64,000 nucleotides of DNA from Demequina sediminis (GTDB lineage: Bacteria; Actinomycetota; Actinomycetes; Actinomycetales; Demequinaceae). Shown in pieces: positions 27,860 through 37,621 of the stretch. The translations under genes were made by a program, and so were the position numbers. The stretch is from assembly GCF_030296675.1 (NCBI RefSeq), contig NZ_AP027736.1, positions 1,612,001 through 1,676,000 on the forward strand, given 5' to 3'. The notes under the pieces were generated by a model. That model searched no databases. It saw only the letters and a list, made by a program, of their open reading frames with translations, and was not told the DNA's origin. The stretch's first letter is position 1, and each line of letters begins with the position of its first letter.

Positions 27860-28846
27860 CTAGAACAGGTGGTGGACGTGCTCCCTGCAGAAGCGGTCGT
27901 AGATGTCCTCGAGCGCCGCCATGGTCGCGGCCGGAAGCTCGGGGAACTCCGCGGCTTCGGCGTTGGAGCGCGCTTGTGAGGGCTTGGAGGCGCCGGGGAT
28001 CATCGTGGCGACGCCCACCTGCGCGAGCCAGCCGAGCGCCATCTGCGACGTCGCCCAGCCCTCGGGGGTGAGCGCGGCGACCTCGCGGGCAGCCGCCACT
28101 CCCACCTCGAACGGGATGCCGGAGAACGTCTCGCCGATGTTCATCTTGGCGCCGTCGCGGTTCCACGTCCGGTGGTCCTCGGGCGCGAACGTCGTGTGCT
28201 CGTCGTACTTGCCCGACAGCAGCCCCGATGCGAGCGGCAGGCGCGCGATGATCCCGACACCCTTCTCGCGCGCCTCGGGAAGCACTCGCTCAAGCGGCTT
28301 GCGGCGGAAGATGTTGACGATGATCTGAATGGTGGCGAGGTCGGGCTGCTCGAGCGCCGCGAGGGCCTCGTCCACCAGCTCGACGGACACGCCCCACCGC
28401 GCGATCCGCCCCTCCTGCTGCAGCGTGCGCAGGTCGTCGTAGACGCGCTCGTCGCCGAACACCGCCGTGGGCGGGCAGTGCAGCTGCACCAGGTCGAGGG
28501 TGTCGACGCCCAGGTTCTCGCGCGAGCGGTCCGTCCACGCGCGGTAGTGGTCGAGCGTGTACTCCTCGGGGGTGTGCGGGTTCGCACGCCGGCCCATCTT
28601 GGTGATGACCGTGAACTCGCCGCGGTCCGTGCGGCCCGCAAGGAACCGCCCGATCGCCTTCTCCGAGCGGCCGTCACCGTACACGTCCGCCGTGTCGAAG
28701 AGGCGCGTTCCCGCGTCGGCGGCCGCCGCGAGCACCTCCTGCGCGGTCTCGTCGCCGACGGTGGCCCAGTCGCCACCCAGTTGCCACGTTCCGAGTCCCA
28801 CCAGGGAGATCTCGCGTCCAAGATTCGGCACCGTTGTCGTCCTCAT
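27860..28846 (-). CDS. Aldo/keto reductase
   Basis: A 328-residue NADPH-dependent aldo/keto reductase with the full tetrad Asp51, Tyr56, Lys83 and His123 (RLFDTADVYGDGRSEKAIG; ITKMG; DLVQLHCPP). GVSVELVDEAL, GIIARLPLASGLLSGKY and ATMIPGASKPSQARSN are the later barrel strands and cofactor site. It resembles the general YhdN/AKR11-like group that reduces a range of aldehydes and ketones; the physiological substrate is unknown. ATG 28846 begins MRTTTVPNLG, matching the family start. A terminator hairpin at 28936-28971 separates it from the NlpC/P60 gene upstream. Confidence 0.9.
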   Translation of the reverse strand: MRTTTVPNLGREISLVGLGTWQLGGDWATVGDETAQEVLAAAADAGTRLFDTADVYGDGRSEKAIGRFLAGRTDRGEFTVITKMGRRANPHTPEEYTLDHYRAWTDRSRENLGVDTLDLVQLHCPPTAVFGDERVYDDLRTLQQEGRIARWGVSVELVDEALAALEQPDLATIQIIVNIFRRKPLERVLPEAREKGVGIIARLPLASGLLSGKYDEHTTFAPEDHRTWNRDGAKMNIGETFSGIPFEVGVAAAREVAALTPEGWATSQMALGWLAQVGVATMIPGASKPSQARSNAEAAEFPELPAATMAALEDIYDRFCREHVHHLF

Positions 28847-28935
28847 GGCTCCACGGTAGCCCGGTCCGGGAGCACTCAACGCCACGTCGGGACGCGAACC
28901 GGGGGATGCGGGGACGATGCCCGGGCCCACACACG

Positions 28936-28971
28936 ACGAAGGCCGCCACCCGGGAGGGTGACGGCCTTCGT
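28936..28971. terminator. Terminator of the NlpC/P60 gene
   Basis: Arms ACGAAGGCCG / CGGCCTTCGT extended by CACCC/GGGTG with a GGGA loop and one mismatch, 13 bp past the stop of the minus-strand NlpC/P60 gene. Confidence 0.7.
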
Positions 28972-28984
28972 GGGGCGTGCGCGA

Positions 28985-29698
28985 TCAGCCGGTGACGCGG
29001 ACGTAGATCGGGTTCGACTGCCAGATCGGGCGGAACTGGATGGTCTTGCCGGGACGCGGCGAGTCGATCTGCAGGTTGGGACCCGCGTAGATGCCCACGT
29101 GGCCGGGCGACACAATCAGGTCGCCGGGCTGGGGGTCGGAGACTCGCGTGCCCACGTTGTAGTACGCGCCCGACGAGCGCGGCAGCGAAATGCCGAAGGC
29201 CCGATAGACGTACGACACGAATCCTGTGCAGTCAAAGCCGGACGGGGTGCTCCCGCCCAGGACGTAAGGCACGCCCACGTACTTGGCGGCCTCCGCGATG
29301 ATCGCGGATCCGGAGATCGCGGCCTGCACGTTTGCGGACGGCTGGACCGTCTGCGTCTTCGCGACGGCCGTGGCTCCGCTGGAGGAGGACGAGGAGGCGG
29401 GGGCCTCCGCGACCGGCTCGGGCTCGGGCTCGGGCGGGGGCGGGGGCGGCGGGACCTTGACCTGCACCGTGGGGGTGTCGATCGTGTAGTCGCCGGCCTC
29501 CTCGTCGGTGGTGAGCGCGGGGATCGCTGCCACGTCGGCGGTGTAGGCCGAGGCGACGTCGACTCCGGTGTCAGTCTCGAGGGGTTCAGTGGTGACCAGG
29601 GCGGCCGCGGCGGCACCGGTCAGCGGGACCACGACAAGCGCTGCGCCCGCTGCTGCGGCCACGGCGCGCGTCTTGGCGCGCATGTATCCGTACTTCAA
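28985..29698 (-). CDS. Secreted NlpC/P60 peptidoglycan hydrolase
   Basis: A 237-residue exported protein. A signal peptide (AVAAAAGAALVVVPLTGAAAAA) is followed by an acidic region and a proline spacer (PPPPPPPEPEPEP), which could span the wall. The C-terminal ~110 residues form an NlpC/P60 domain with catalytic Cys157 in SGFDCTGFVSYVYR and His200 in SPGHVGIY. It should cleave peptide stems in peptidoglycan (D-Glu-mDAP or equivalent bond). GGAAGGAA precedes the TTG at 29698 by seven bases; the ATG at 29683 is too far from it, so the TTG start is preferred. A structured 5' leader (29739-29788) lies upstream. Confidence 0.9.
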   Translation of the reverse strand: MKYGYMRAKTRAVAAAAGAALVVVPLTGAAAAALVTTEPLETDTGVDVASAYTADVAAIPALTTDEEAGDYTIDTPTVQVKVPPPPPPPEPEPEPVAEAPASSSSSSGATAVAKTQTVQPSANVQAAISGSAIIAEAAKYVGVPYVLGGSTPSGFDCTGFVSYVYRAFGISLPRSSGAYYNVGTRVSDPQPGDLIVSPGHVGIYAGPNLQIDSPRPGKTIQFRPIWQSNPIYVRVTG

Positions 29699-29738
29699 AT
29701 TTCCGTTCCTTCCGCGCCGTCTGCGCGTCGATGTTTCT

Positions 29739-29788
29739 GTGCCCCGCCGCTCGCGTCATCTTCGAGCGTGTCCTCTTGTGAGGGGCAC
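29739..29788 (-). promoter_or_regulatory. Structured 5' leader of the NlpC/P60 gene
   Basis: GTGCCCC (29739-29745) can pair with GGGGCAC (29782-29788), enclosing hairpins GCTCG/CGAGC (29749-29767) and CCTC/GAGG (29772-29783). The second competes with the outer stem for two bases. Cell-wall hydrolase genes in actinobacteria often follow a c-di-AMP (ydaO) riboswitch, but the consensus ydaO core is not readable here, so I call only a candidate structure. Confidence 0.3.
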
Positions 29789-29849
29789 CGCGGAGTAAGT
29801 CTCCTTGCCTTGAAGGCCGTCGTTGTTACCGAAAATTTATCAAACATCC

Positions 29850-30530
29850 TCAAGAAGGCAAGCCGAAGATGTGACGAGCGTGCTCGCGGCCCATCACGAG
29901 ACCGCCCTGAGTGCTCGTGATACCCACCCCGGCATCGGCCGGCGCGAGGCGCACGATCGCGCCTGGCAACACGCCGTTCTCGACCATCACCGCTAGTAGA
30001 TCGAGGTCCGCCTGCGGGTGCTCGCCTATCCTGGTGAGTGTGACATCCGTCACACCGGCGTCGAGAAGGTCCGTCACGCGCCCCTCTCCGGCCGAGCGAG
30101 CTCCCTCGACGACACCGAGCTCGGCAAGCCCGGGAATGGGGTTGCCGTAGGGCGACACGGTCGGGCTGTCGAGGAGTTCGAGGAGGCGCCGCTCGACCCG
30201 CTCGCTCATCACGTGCTCCCAGCGGCACGCCTCGTCGTGGACGTGCGCGAGGTCCAGACCGATCACGTCGGTGAGGAGCCGCTCGGCGAGGCGGTGCTTG
30301 CGCATGACGCGCATCGCGACCTCCTCTCCGGCGGGCGTGAGTTCGAGATGACGGTCCTCCGACACGACGACGAGACCGTCACGCTCCATGCGCGCAATGG
30401 TCTGCGAGACCGTGGGCCCGGCGTGACCGAAGTGCTCGGCCAGCCGGGCGCGCATGGGCGTCACGCCGTCCTCGATCAACTCGTAGATAGTCCGCAGATA
30501 CATCTCGGTCGTGTCGATGAGGTCGCTCAT
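29850..30530 (-). CDS. ideR: IdeR/DtxR-family iron-dependent regulator
   Basis: A 226-residue metalloregulator of full IdeR length. All metal ligands fall at the IdeR positions: primary site Met10, Cys102, Glu105, His106; ancillary site His79, Glu83, His98. The helix-turn-helix is VTPMRARLAEHFGHAGPTVSQTIARMERDGLV, and an SH3-like C-terminal domain (PGAIVRLAPADAGVGI) is present. Cys rather than Met at 102 points to iron (DtxR/IdeR) instead of manganese (MntR). With Fe(II) it represses siderophore and iron-uptake genes. Its ATG overlaps the stop of the UDP-glucose dehydrogenase gene (ATGA), so the two are translationally coupled. Confidence 0.92.
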   Translation of the reverse strand: MSDLIDTTEMYLRTIYELIEDGVTPMRARLAEHFGHAGPTVSQTIARMERDGLVVVSEDRHLELTPAGEEVAMRVMRKHRLAERLLTDVIGLDLAHVHDEACRWEHVMSERVERRLLELLDSPTVSPYGNPIPGLAELGVVEGARSAGEGRVTDLLDAGVTDVTLTRIGEHPQADLDLLAVMVENGVLPGAIVRLAPADAGVGITSTQGGLVMGREHARHIFGLPS

Positions 30531-31861
30531 GACGAATAGCGCCCCAGGCCCAGGTAGCGCCAACCTGCCCCGATCCACGACTCGGCGGGGAGGCAGTTGC
30601 GGCCGTCGATGACGGTCGGCTTCGCGACCACGTCCTTGAGCGCCACGGGGTCGAGCGTGCGGAACTCCGACCACTCGGTTGCCACGATCACGACATCCGC
30701 GTCCGCGCACGCCTGCTGAGCGTTGTCGGCGAAGTGGAGGGTCGGCCACACGGCGGCGGCGTTGGCCATCGCCTCGGGGTCGAAGACCCGCACGTCGGCG
30801 CCGCCCAGGTGCAGACGACCAGCGATGTCGAGCGCGGGCGAGTCGCGCACGTCGTCGGAGTTGGGCTTGAAGGCCGCACCCAGGACCGCGATGCGGGCGC
30901 CCTTGAGCGAGCCGCCCGCCTCGCGCGCGGCAAGGTCGACCACGTGATCGCGGCGGCGCAGGTTGACGTCGTCGACCTCGCGCAGGAAACGCAGCGCCTG
31001 GCCCGAGCCGAGCTCGTCGGCGCGCGCCATGAACGCCCGAATGTCCTTGGGCAGACAGCCGCCGCCGAAGCCCAGTCCGGCACCCAGGAACTTGCGGCCG
31101 ATCCTCTCGTCGTAGCCGATCGCATCCGCGAGGTCGGCGACGTCCGCGCCCGTCGCCTCGCAGACCTCGGCGACCGCATTGATGAACGAGATCTTGGTCG
31201 CGAGGAACGCGTTGGCGCTGACCTTGACCAGCTCCGCGGTCGCGAGGTCCGTCACCACGATGGGCGTGTCACGGCTGAGCGCGTCGGCATACACCTCGCG
31301 CGCGACCTCCTCGATCCGCCCCGGGTTGTCCTTGTCGACACCCAGCACGAGCCGGTCCGGCCGCAGCGTGTCCTCGACGGCAAAGCCCTCACGCAGGAAC
31401 TCGGGGTTCCAGCCCAGCTGGGCCTCGCCCCCGACGGGGGCGAGCTCCCTCACGCGCGCCGCGAGGCGAGCCGCCGTCCCCACAGGGACGGTCGACTTGC
31501 CCAGAATGACGGCGGGCCGGGTGAGCCGCGGCGCAAGGGTCTCGATGACCGCGTCGACAAAACTCATGTCGGCGGCGTACTCGCCCTTCTTCTGGGGCGT
31601 CCCCACCCCGATGAAGTGGACGTCGGCGAACTCTGCCGCCTCGGCGGCGTCCGTCGTGAAGCGCAGCCGACCCGAATCGACGTGCTTCTTCAGCAACTCG
31701 GGCAGGCCCGGCTCGAAGAACGGGACCTCGCCTCGCTGCAGGCGCTCGATCTTCGCGGGGTCGATGTCGACGCCGATGACCTCGTGTCCGAGCTCGGCCA
31801 TCCCGGCCGCGTGGGTGGCACCCAGGTAACCGGTGCCGAAGACGGAGATACGCAGTGACAT
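30527..31861 (-). CDS. ugd: UDP-glucose 6-dehydrogenase
   Basis: A 444-residue UDP-glucose/GDP-mannose dehydrogenase. N-terminal Rossmann motif ISVFGTGYLGATHAAGMAELGH, GVGTPQ at ~86, STVPVGT, NPEFLREG near 152, catalytic Cys269 in GFGGGCLPKD, and the C-terminal domain with VLGAAFKPNSDDVRDSPAL. The reaction is NAD-dependent oxidation of UDP-glucose to UDP-glucuronate for cell-surface glycans. NPEFLREG and the residues around Cys269 fit UDP-glucose. ManA lies 22 bp upstream on the same strand and IdeR overlaps downstream, giving a manA-ugd-ideR transcription unit of sugar-nucleotide genes plus regulator. Confidence 0.93.
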   Translation of the reverse strand: MSLRISVFGTGYLGATHAAGMAELGHEVIGVDIDPAKIERLQRGEVPFFEPGLPELLKKHVDSGRLRFTTDAAEAAEFADVHFIGVGTPQKKGEYAADMSFVDAVIETLAPRLTRPAVILGKSTVPVGTAARLAARVRELAPVGGEAQLGWNPEFLREGFAVEDTLRPDRLVLGVDKDNPGRIEEVAREVYADALSRDTPIVVTDLATAELVKVSANAFLATKISFINAVAEVCEATGADVADLADAIGYDERIGRKFLGAGLGFGGGCLPKDIRAFMARADELGSGQALRFLREVDDVNLRRRDHVVDLAAREAGGSLKGARIAVLGAAFKPNSDDVRDSPALDIAGRLHLGGADVRVFDPEAMANAAAVWPTLHFADNAQQACADADVVIVATEWSEFRTLDPVALKDVVAKPTVIDGRNCLPAESWIGAGWRYLGLGRYSS

Positions 31862-31883
31862 GCGCCCAGGGTATCGGCCCCGG

Positions 31884-33071
31884 TCAGCGGGTGGGAGACG
31901 GCACCTCCACCACCACCGCGACGCCCGTGGACTCAACCTCGATCTCGCCCTCGGCGGCGGCCACAAAGACCGCCTCGCCGCGGGCGAGTTCTACCTCCTG
32001 GCGGTGCGTGCGCAGTCGCGAGGTGCCGGCGAACGTGAGGACGATGCGCGGGCCGGCGGGGAAGGTCGCTGTGCCGTGCTCAACCAGAGAGAGGGCGTAC
32101 TCCTCGACCGGTGCGATGTAGCGCGCGACGGGCCCCTCGATGTGAGGGATGACACGCGGCGGCGGGGTCGGCGTGCCGTCCGTGAGCGCGATCAGCAGGT
32201 CCACGTCGATGGGCTTGGGCGTGAGCCCCGCGCGCACCACGTTGTCGGAGTTGACCATCACCTCAAGGCCCAGCCCCGACTGATACGAGTGGATGACCCC
32301 CGCGCCGGTGAAGCACGCCTCACGCGGCGCGAGGTGGACCACGTTGAGGGCGACGGCGACAAAGGCGCCCGGATCCCACGGGTATTGGCGTGCGGCGGCC
32401 GCTGCGATCGCGAGCGTCTCGGGCGCGCCGGGCGCCTCTCCCGCCGCGATGAGGGCGTCGATCGAACCGGCGGCCTCGGGGTCGTGCAACACCTCGGCGA
32501 CGTAGTCGCGCAGCGCGACAGCGGGCTCCGTGCCCGCGTCGAGGAGGAGCGTCGCCCACCGGCGCGTGAGGGGAGTGCCGATCGTCACGAGGTCCCGCGC
32601 GACGGCGGCCACGGGCCGGAAGCCCGTGAGCAGCGTCATCGGCGTGAGCGCGACCACCATCTCGGGCTTGTGGAGCCGGTCCTTGAACGTGCGCCGCGGA
32701 TCACCCATGGGCGTGCCGCGGCGGTCCTCGTCCGCATAGCCCGCGTGAGCCTGGTCGAGGGTCGGGTGCACCTGCAGCGACAGCGGCCGGGCGATGGCCA
32801 GCACCTTGAGGAGGTACGGGAGGCGCTCCCACCGCGTCGAGTGCTCGTCCCCCAACATCGCGCGCGGGTCGCTTGCGATCACGGCATCGAGGGGAACCGC
32901 AGCGGCGTGCGGATCGACGCGAGCGAGCGCCGGCGCGGACGCGTGCGCCCCCCACCATGCCTCGGCGACGGGCTCCCCGGACGGCTCGCAACCCACGAGG
33001 GACTCGATGACGTCGGTCATGCCCCACGCATAGCGCTGAAGGGCGGGTTGCAGGCGGTACACGCCCGCCAT
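31884..33071 (-). CDS. manA: Mannose-6-phosphate isomerase, class I
   Basis: A 395-residue type I phosphomannose isomerase. Zinc-site and active-site segments: QRYAWGM, AEAWWGAHASAP, LLKVLAIARPLSLQVHP, KDRLHKPEMVVAL (His/Glu), GAGVIHSYQSGLGLEVMVNSDNVVRAGLTPK (His and the conserved Arg). It interconverts mannose-6-P and fructose-6-P, feeding mannosylation and GDP-mannose. It heads the manA-ugd-ideR unit and is divergent from serC, 32 bp apart. The GH92/GT4 pair elsewhere in the window also implies mannose metabolism, but the two are not linked by position. Confidence 0.93.
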   Translation of the reverse strand: MAGVYRLQPALQRYAWGMTDVIESLVGCEPSGEPVAEAWWGAHASAPALARVDPHAAAVPLDAVIASDPRAMLGDEHSTRWERLPYLLKVLAIARPLSLQVHPTLDQAHAGYADEDRRGTPMGDPRRTFKDRLHKPEMVVALTPMTLLTGFRPVAAVARDLVTIGTPLTRRWATLLLDAGTEPAVALRDYVAEVLHDPEAAGSIDALIAAGEAPGAPETLAIAAAAARQYPWDPGAFVAVALNVVHLAPREACFTGAGVIHSYQSGLGLEVMVNSDNVVRAGLTPKPIDVDLLIALTDGTPTPPPRVIPHIEGPVARYIAPVEEYALSLVEHGTATFPAGPRIVLTFAGTSRLRTHRQEVELARGEAVFVAAAEGEIEVESTGVAVVVEVPSPTR

Positions 33072-33103
33072 GATGCCAGTACCGGCGCCATTACAGTGAT
33101 GCC

Positions 33104-34228
33104 ATGACGGACATCATCGAGATTCCCGCGCACCTTCTTCCGCAGGACGGCCGCTTCGGATCGGGCCCCTCGAAGGTCAGCGACGCCCAGATCGCGGCGC
33201 TCGTCGCGAGCCAGCCGGGCGTGCTCGGCACGTCGCACCGCCAGCCGCCGGTCAAGAATCTCGTCGGTGACATCCGTGCGATGCTGACCGAGCTCTACGC
33301 GCTGCCCGAGGGCTACGAGGTCTTGCTCGGCAACGGCGGATCGACGCTGTTCTGGGACGCCGCGGCGTTCTCGCTCGTGCGCGAGCGCGCTCAGCACTGC
33401 GCGTTCGGCGAGTTTGGCAGCAAGTTCGCCAAGGCGACCGACTCCGCACCCCACCTCGCGGCCTCGAGCATCCTCACCGCCCCCGCGGGCGAGATCGTGC
33501 TGCCGCGCGCGGAAGACGGGATCGACACTTACGCGTGGCCGCACAACGAAACCTCGACCGGCGCGATCGCCCCCGTCGAGCGTCCCGCGGACATCGGGGA
33601 CGCGCTGACGGTGGTCGACGCGACGTCCGCGGCAGGCGGAGTGCGGGTCGACATCGCCCAGGCGGACGTCTACTACTTCGCGCCTCAGAAGAGCTTCGCC
33701 TCGGACGGCGGGCTGTGGTTCGCGATCGTCTCTCCCGCGGCCATCGCACGCATCGAGGAGATCGCGGCCTCCGGCAGGTGGATCCCCGAGTCCCTCTCTC
33801 TCGCCGTGGCGCTCACCAACTCGCGCGCCAACCAGACCCTCAACACCCCTGCTATCGCCACCCTCGTCATGATGCGTGCGCAGCTCGAATGGATGATCGC
33901 CTCGGGAGGACTGGGCTTCGCCGCGGACCGCAGCGCTCGCTCCTCGGGGGTCGTGTACGACTGGGCGGAGCGGACCCCGTGGACTGAGACGTTCGTCACA
34001 AACCCTGCCCATCGGTCCCCCGTGGTTGCGACCATCGACCTGCACCAGAGCGTGGATAGCGCCGAGCTGCGTCGTCACCTTCGCGCCAACGGCGTGGTGG
34101 ACATTGACCCGTACCGCAAGCTTGGCCGCAACCAGATCCGCGTGGGCGTCTACCCCGCGGTCGATCCGCGCGACGTCGAGTCCCTGGTGCAGTGCATGGA
34201 CTACCTCGTGGAGAAATTGCTGACATGA
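33104..34228 (+). CDS. serC: Phosphoserine aminotransferase
   Basis: A 374-residue class V aminotransferase of the actinobacterial SerC type: start IPAHLLPQDGRFGSGPSKV, GTSHRQPPVK, LGNGGSTLFWDAA, NETSTGA, VDATSAAGG and the PLP lysine Lys196 in FAPQKSFASDGG. The C-terminus has DPYRKLGRNQIRVGVYPAVDP. It transfers the amino group of glutamate to 3-phosphohydroxypyruvate in serine (and pyridoxine) biosynthesis. Its TGA overlaps the ATG of the CAP-domain gene (ATGA), so the two are co-expressed. Confidence 0.95.
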   Translation: MTDIIEIPAHLLPQDGRFGSGPSKVSDAQIAALVASQPGVLGTSHRQPPVKNLVGDIRAMLTELYALPEGYEVLLGNGGSTLFWDAAAFSLVRERAQHCAFGEFGSKFAKATDSAPHLAASSILTAPAGEIVLPRAEDGIDTYAWPHNETSTGAIAPVERPADIGDALTVVDATSAAGGVRVDIAQADVYYFAPQKSFASDGGLWFAIVSPAAIARIEEIAASGRWIPESLSLAVALTNSRANQTLNTPAIATLVMMRAQLEWMIASGGLGFAADRSARSSGVVYDWAERTPWTETFVTNPAHRSPVVATIDLHQSVDSAELRRHLRANGVVDIDPYRKLGRNQIRVGVYPAVDPRDVESLVQCMDYLVEKLLT

Positions 34229-35002
34229 CCGAGCCGCAGGATGTGCTGGAGCACACGCGCCCTCGTCGACGCCACGCTCCGGCCCTCCTGCTCGGTGGGC
34301 TGCCCGTGGCGATCGCGTCCACCGCCCTCGTGGGCGCCTTCACCTACGCGCCGGGACCGCCTGTCCCCGCGCCGGTACCGTCGTCGCCCGCGGTCGCGGA
34401 GGCACCCACCTTCCGCGCGACGGTGGCAGCCATCGCGGCGCCCGACGTCGAGGTCGACATGGCCGACTCGACTCCCCGCATCACGGTGACGGTTCCGCCG
34501 CCGCCCGAGCCCGCGGCGCCGGCCGTCTCGAACGGGCGCCGCACGTCATCGGGGGCGCGACCCAGGCATCGTCCTCCCGCGGCTTCGCCGCGTACTGCGC
34601 GAGCCCCTCCTCCCCCGCGTCCGCGACGAGCGTCGAGGGACTGCTGAGCGCGGCGAACGCCGAGCGCGCGCGGCTGGGCTACGCGCCGCTGTCATGGTCG
34701 GGCTCCCTCGCCTCCGCGGCGACCGCGTGGTCGCAGCACCTCGCGGCGGCGGACGAGCAGACGAGCGAGATCGCGGACCAGCTCGCGCACAACCCCAACC
34801 GGCCGGGTGCCGAGAACGTCGCGATGGTCTACCGCTCAACGGGCTACGCGCGCTCGACCGCGATCGCGAAGATGCACGTGAACTGGATGTACTCCCCGGC
34901 CACTGCGCGAACATCATGAACCCCGCGTACACCCAGATGGGCGCGGGAGCGGCGTCGACATCCGACGGAACCACCTGGTACGCGACGGAGAACTTCCGCT
35001 AG
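34225..35002 (+). CDS. Secreted CAP/SCP-domain protein (two apparent frameshifts)
   Basis: Three frames join into one ~259-residue protein if one G is added at 34534-34536 and one at 34898-34899. Part 1 (from ATG 34225) has an Arg-rich N-terminus, a membrane segment or signal anchor (LLLGGLPVAIASTALVGAFTYA) and a Pro-rich region. Part 2 is a CAP (SCP/PR1-like) domain: GLLSAANAERARLGYAPLSWSGSLASAA, WSQHLAAADEQ, AENVAM, with part 3 completing it as SPGHCANIMNPAYTQMGAG and ATENF. Bacterial CAP proteins are extracellular and of mostly unknown function. Two indels in one gene fit the window-wide homopolymer error pattern. It overlaps serC at ATGA and converges on the MFS gene. Confidence 0.8.
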
Positions 35003-35005
35003 CCG

Positions 35006-36212
35006 TCACTCGACCGCGTGGGCCCCGCGGGGCCCGCGCGGCACCCACACCGCGAAAGCGCCCGCCGTTGCGAGTCCCGCGCCGCCCACGGCAACAAAGC
35101 CCACGGGAAGCGCGATCAGCGCCCCCAGCGACACGATCGCGGGTCCGAGCAGTCCGCCCGCATCCTGCAGGATCATCCACAGGCCGGTGAAGACTGACCT
35201 GCCCTGGGCGGGCGCCACGTCCGCTCCGAGCGTCATGATGAGCCCCGAGCCCCAGCCGTTGCCGACTCCGAGGAGCAGCGCGGCCGCCGCGACCGCGGTC
35301 GCGCCCTCGGTCAGCGGCAACGCGAGCGTCCCGGCCGCCAGCAGCAGCGTGGAGGGAATCGCGGTCCACAGCCGTCCGCGACGGTCCATCACCGCGCCAG
35401 CGGGGTAGAAGAGCAGCATGTCGATGGCCGCGGAGATCGAGAAGATGAGCGTCGCGGCCTCGGGGCTGAGGCCCACGTGAGTCGCCCACAGCGGGATCAC
35501 CGCGAGCCGCGCCTGACGCAGCGCCCCGGTCGCCACCACGGCGACTCCGAGCGTCCGCAGGAGCCGCGCGTTGTCGCGCGCCACGCGGGACAGCGGGAGG
35601 CGCGGCGGGCGCTCCGTCGCACGGGAGCCGGCCCTCATGCCACCCGACAGCCCCAGCGCGACCATCGCCGCGGCGACGCACACAGCCCCCAGCACGTACG
35701 TGGTGCGCACGCCGGCGATCGCGATGAGCGCGGCGCCGAGCAGCGGGCCGATGAAGTTGGCGATCCGCCACACCCCCGCGAGCGTCGTGAGTGAACGTGC
35801 CGTGAAGGCGGGACGAATCACGCCGAGGATCTGCTCTTGGCGCGCGACGTGATACGCCGCGTGGCCGAGCCCCACGAGCGCCGCCCCTGCCATGAAGGGG
35901 ACGATGCCGGGGCTGGCTCCCGCGATCACGGCGCCGGTCCCCAGGACGCCGAGCGACAGCATCGCGGCTCGCGACGCCCCCGAACGATGTGCGAGGGCAC
36001 CGCCCCACGCGGAGCCAGGGAGGCGTCCCGCCTGGTAGGCGGCCACGGCGAGCGAACCGAGCACCGCCGAATGGCCCATGCCGACCACGCTCAGCGCGAG
36101 CACGGGCAGGATCGCGCCGATTCCGATCTCGGCGATGAAGGTGGGGACGTAGGCGCGCGCGGCGAGCGCACGTGCGACGTCGCGCCGCGGACTGACCGGG
36201 CCGGGGGCCTGG

Positions 36213-36220
<8 letters not shown>
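35006..36220 (-). CDS. MFS transporter, probable CTG start
   Basis: About 404 residues and 11-12 membrane segments, without long loops. The only in-frame ATG/GTG candidate near the 5' end (GTG 36103) would cut away the first membrane helix (AYVPTFIAEIGIGAILPVLALSVVGMG). Extending upstream gives TDQAPGPVSPRRDVARALAARAYVPTF preceded by CTG at 36220, with GAGGAG seven bases before it. So the start is probably CTG, or a miscalled ATG/GTG. The CTGACTGA sequence makes it overlap the stop of the DUF3027 gene by 8 bases. The DMRRGR loop appears as VMDRRGRLW. It resembles drug-efflux-type MFS proteins; the substrate is unknown. Confidence 0.8.
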
Positions 36221-37060
<840 letters not shown>

Positions 37061-37061
<1 letters not shown>

Positions 37062-37441
37062 CAGACGTCCAGCTGCTCCGCGACGGCGCGCAGCACGGCG
37101 GCCACCTGCTTGCTCTTCGCGGGCTCGGGGTAGCGGCCCTTGCGCAGCGAGTTCGAGACGCCGTCGAGCATCTTGATGAGGTCCTCGACGATCACGGTCA
37201 TGTCGTCGGCCGGCTTGCGCAGGTTGGCCGCGACCGAGGGACCGGGCTCGAGAACGGTGACGCTGAGCGCGGAGGGACCGCGGCGGCCGTCGGCCACCGA
37301 GAAGTCGACCTTCGCGCCCGGGCGGATGGTCACGCCGGCGGGCAGCGCCGATGCGTGGAGGAAGACCTCCGAGCCGTCATCGCTCGCGATGAATCCGAAC
37401 CCCTTGTCGGAGTCGAACCACTTCACATGTCCGGTGGGCAC
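37061..37441 (-). CDS. Cold shock domain protein with C-terminal extension
   Basis: A 126-residue protein. Residues 1-66 are a cold shock domain (GHVKWFDSDKGFGFIASDDGSEVFLHASALPAG) with RNP1 (KGFGFI) and RNP2 (VFLHAS) intact, so it should bind single-stranded RNA or DNA. Standalone CspA proteins end near residue 67; this one continues for about 60 residues with a helical, Lys/Arg-containing tail (VEDLIKMLDGVSNSLRKGRY) of a type found in actinobacterial genes next to DUF3027. GTG start with AGG upstream. First gene of the csp-DUF3027-MFS unit. Confidence 0.9.
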
Positions 37442-37621
37442 ATCAACCTCGTTCGTCCTGCTCGCGCCGCGTCTCGGCGCTCCGACGATTCTAGCGGGCG
37501 CCCGCGACCTGGGCCCCCGGAGCCTCCGTTCACACGCGGCGCGCCGGATGGCCTTTGCGCGCGACGGTCCGATGTGGGCAGACTGGAGGCGTTGCGGTAC
37601 TCGAATCCACCTGAGGTGAAC

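Noticed and set aside
29700..29849. c-di-AMP (ydaO) riboswitch
   Set aside because: The gene context is right, but I could not find the conserved ydaO core; listed only as a structured leader.
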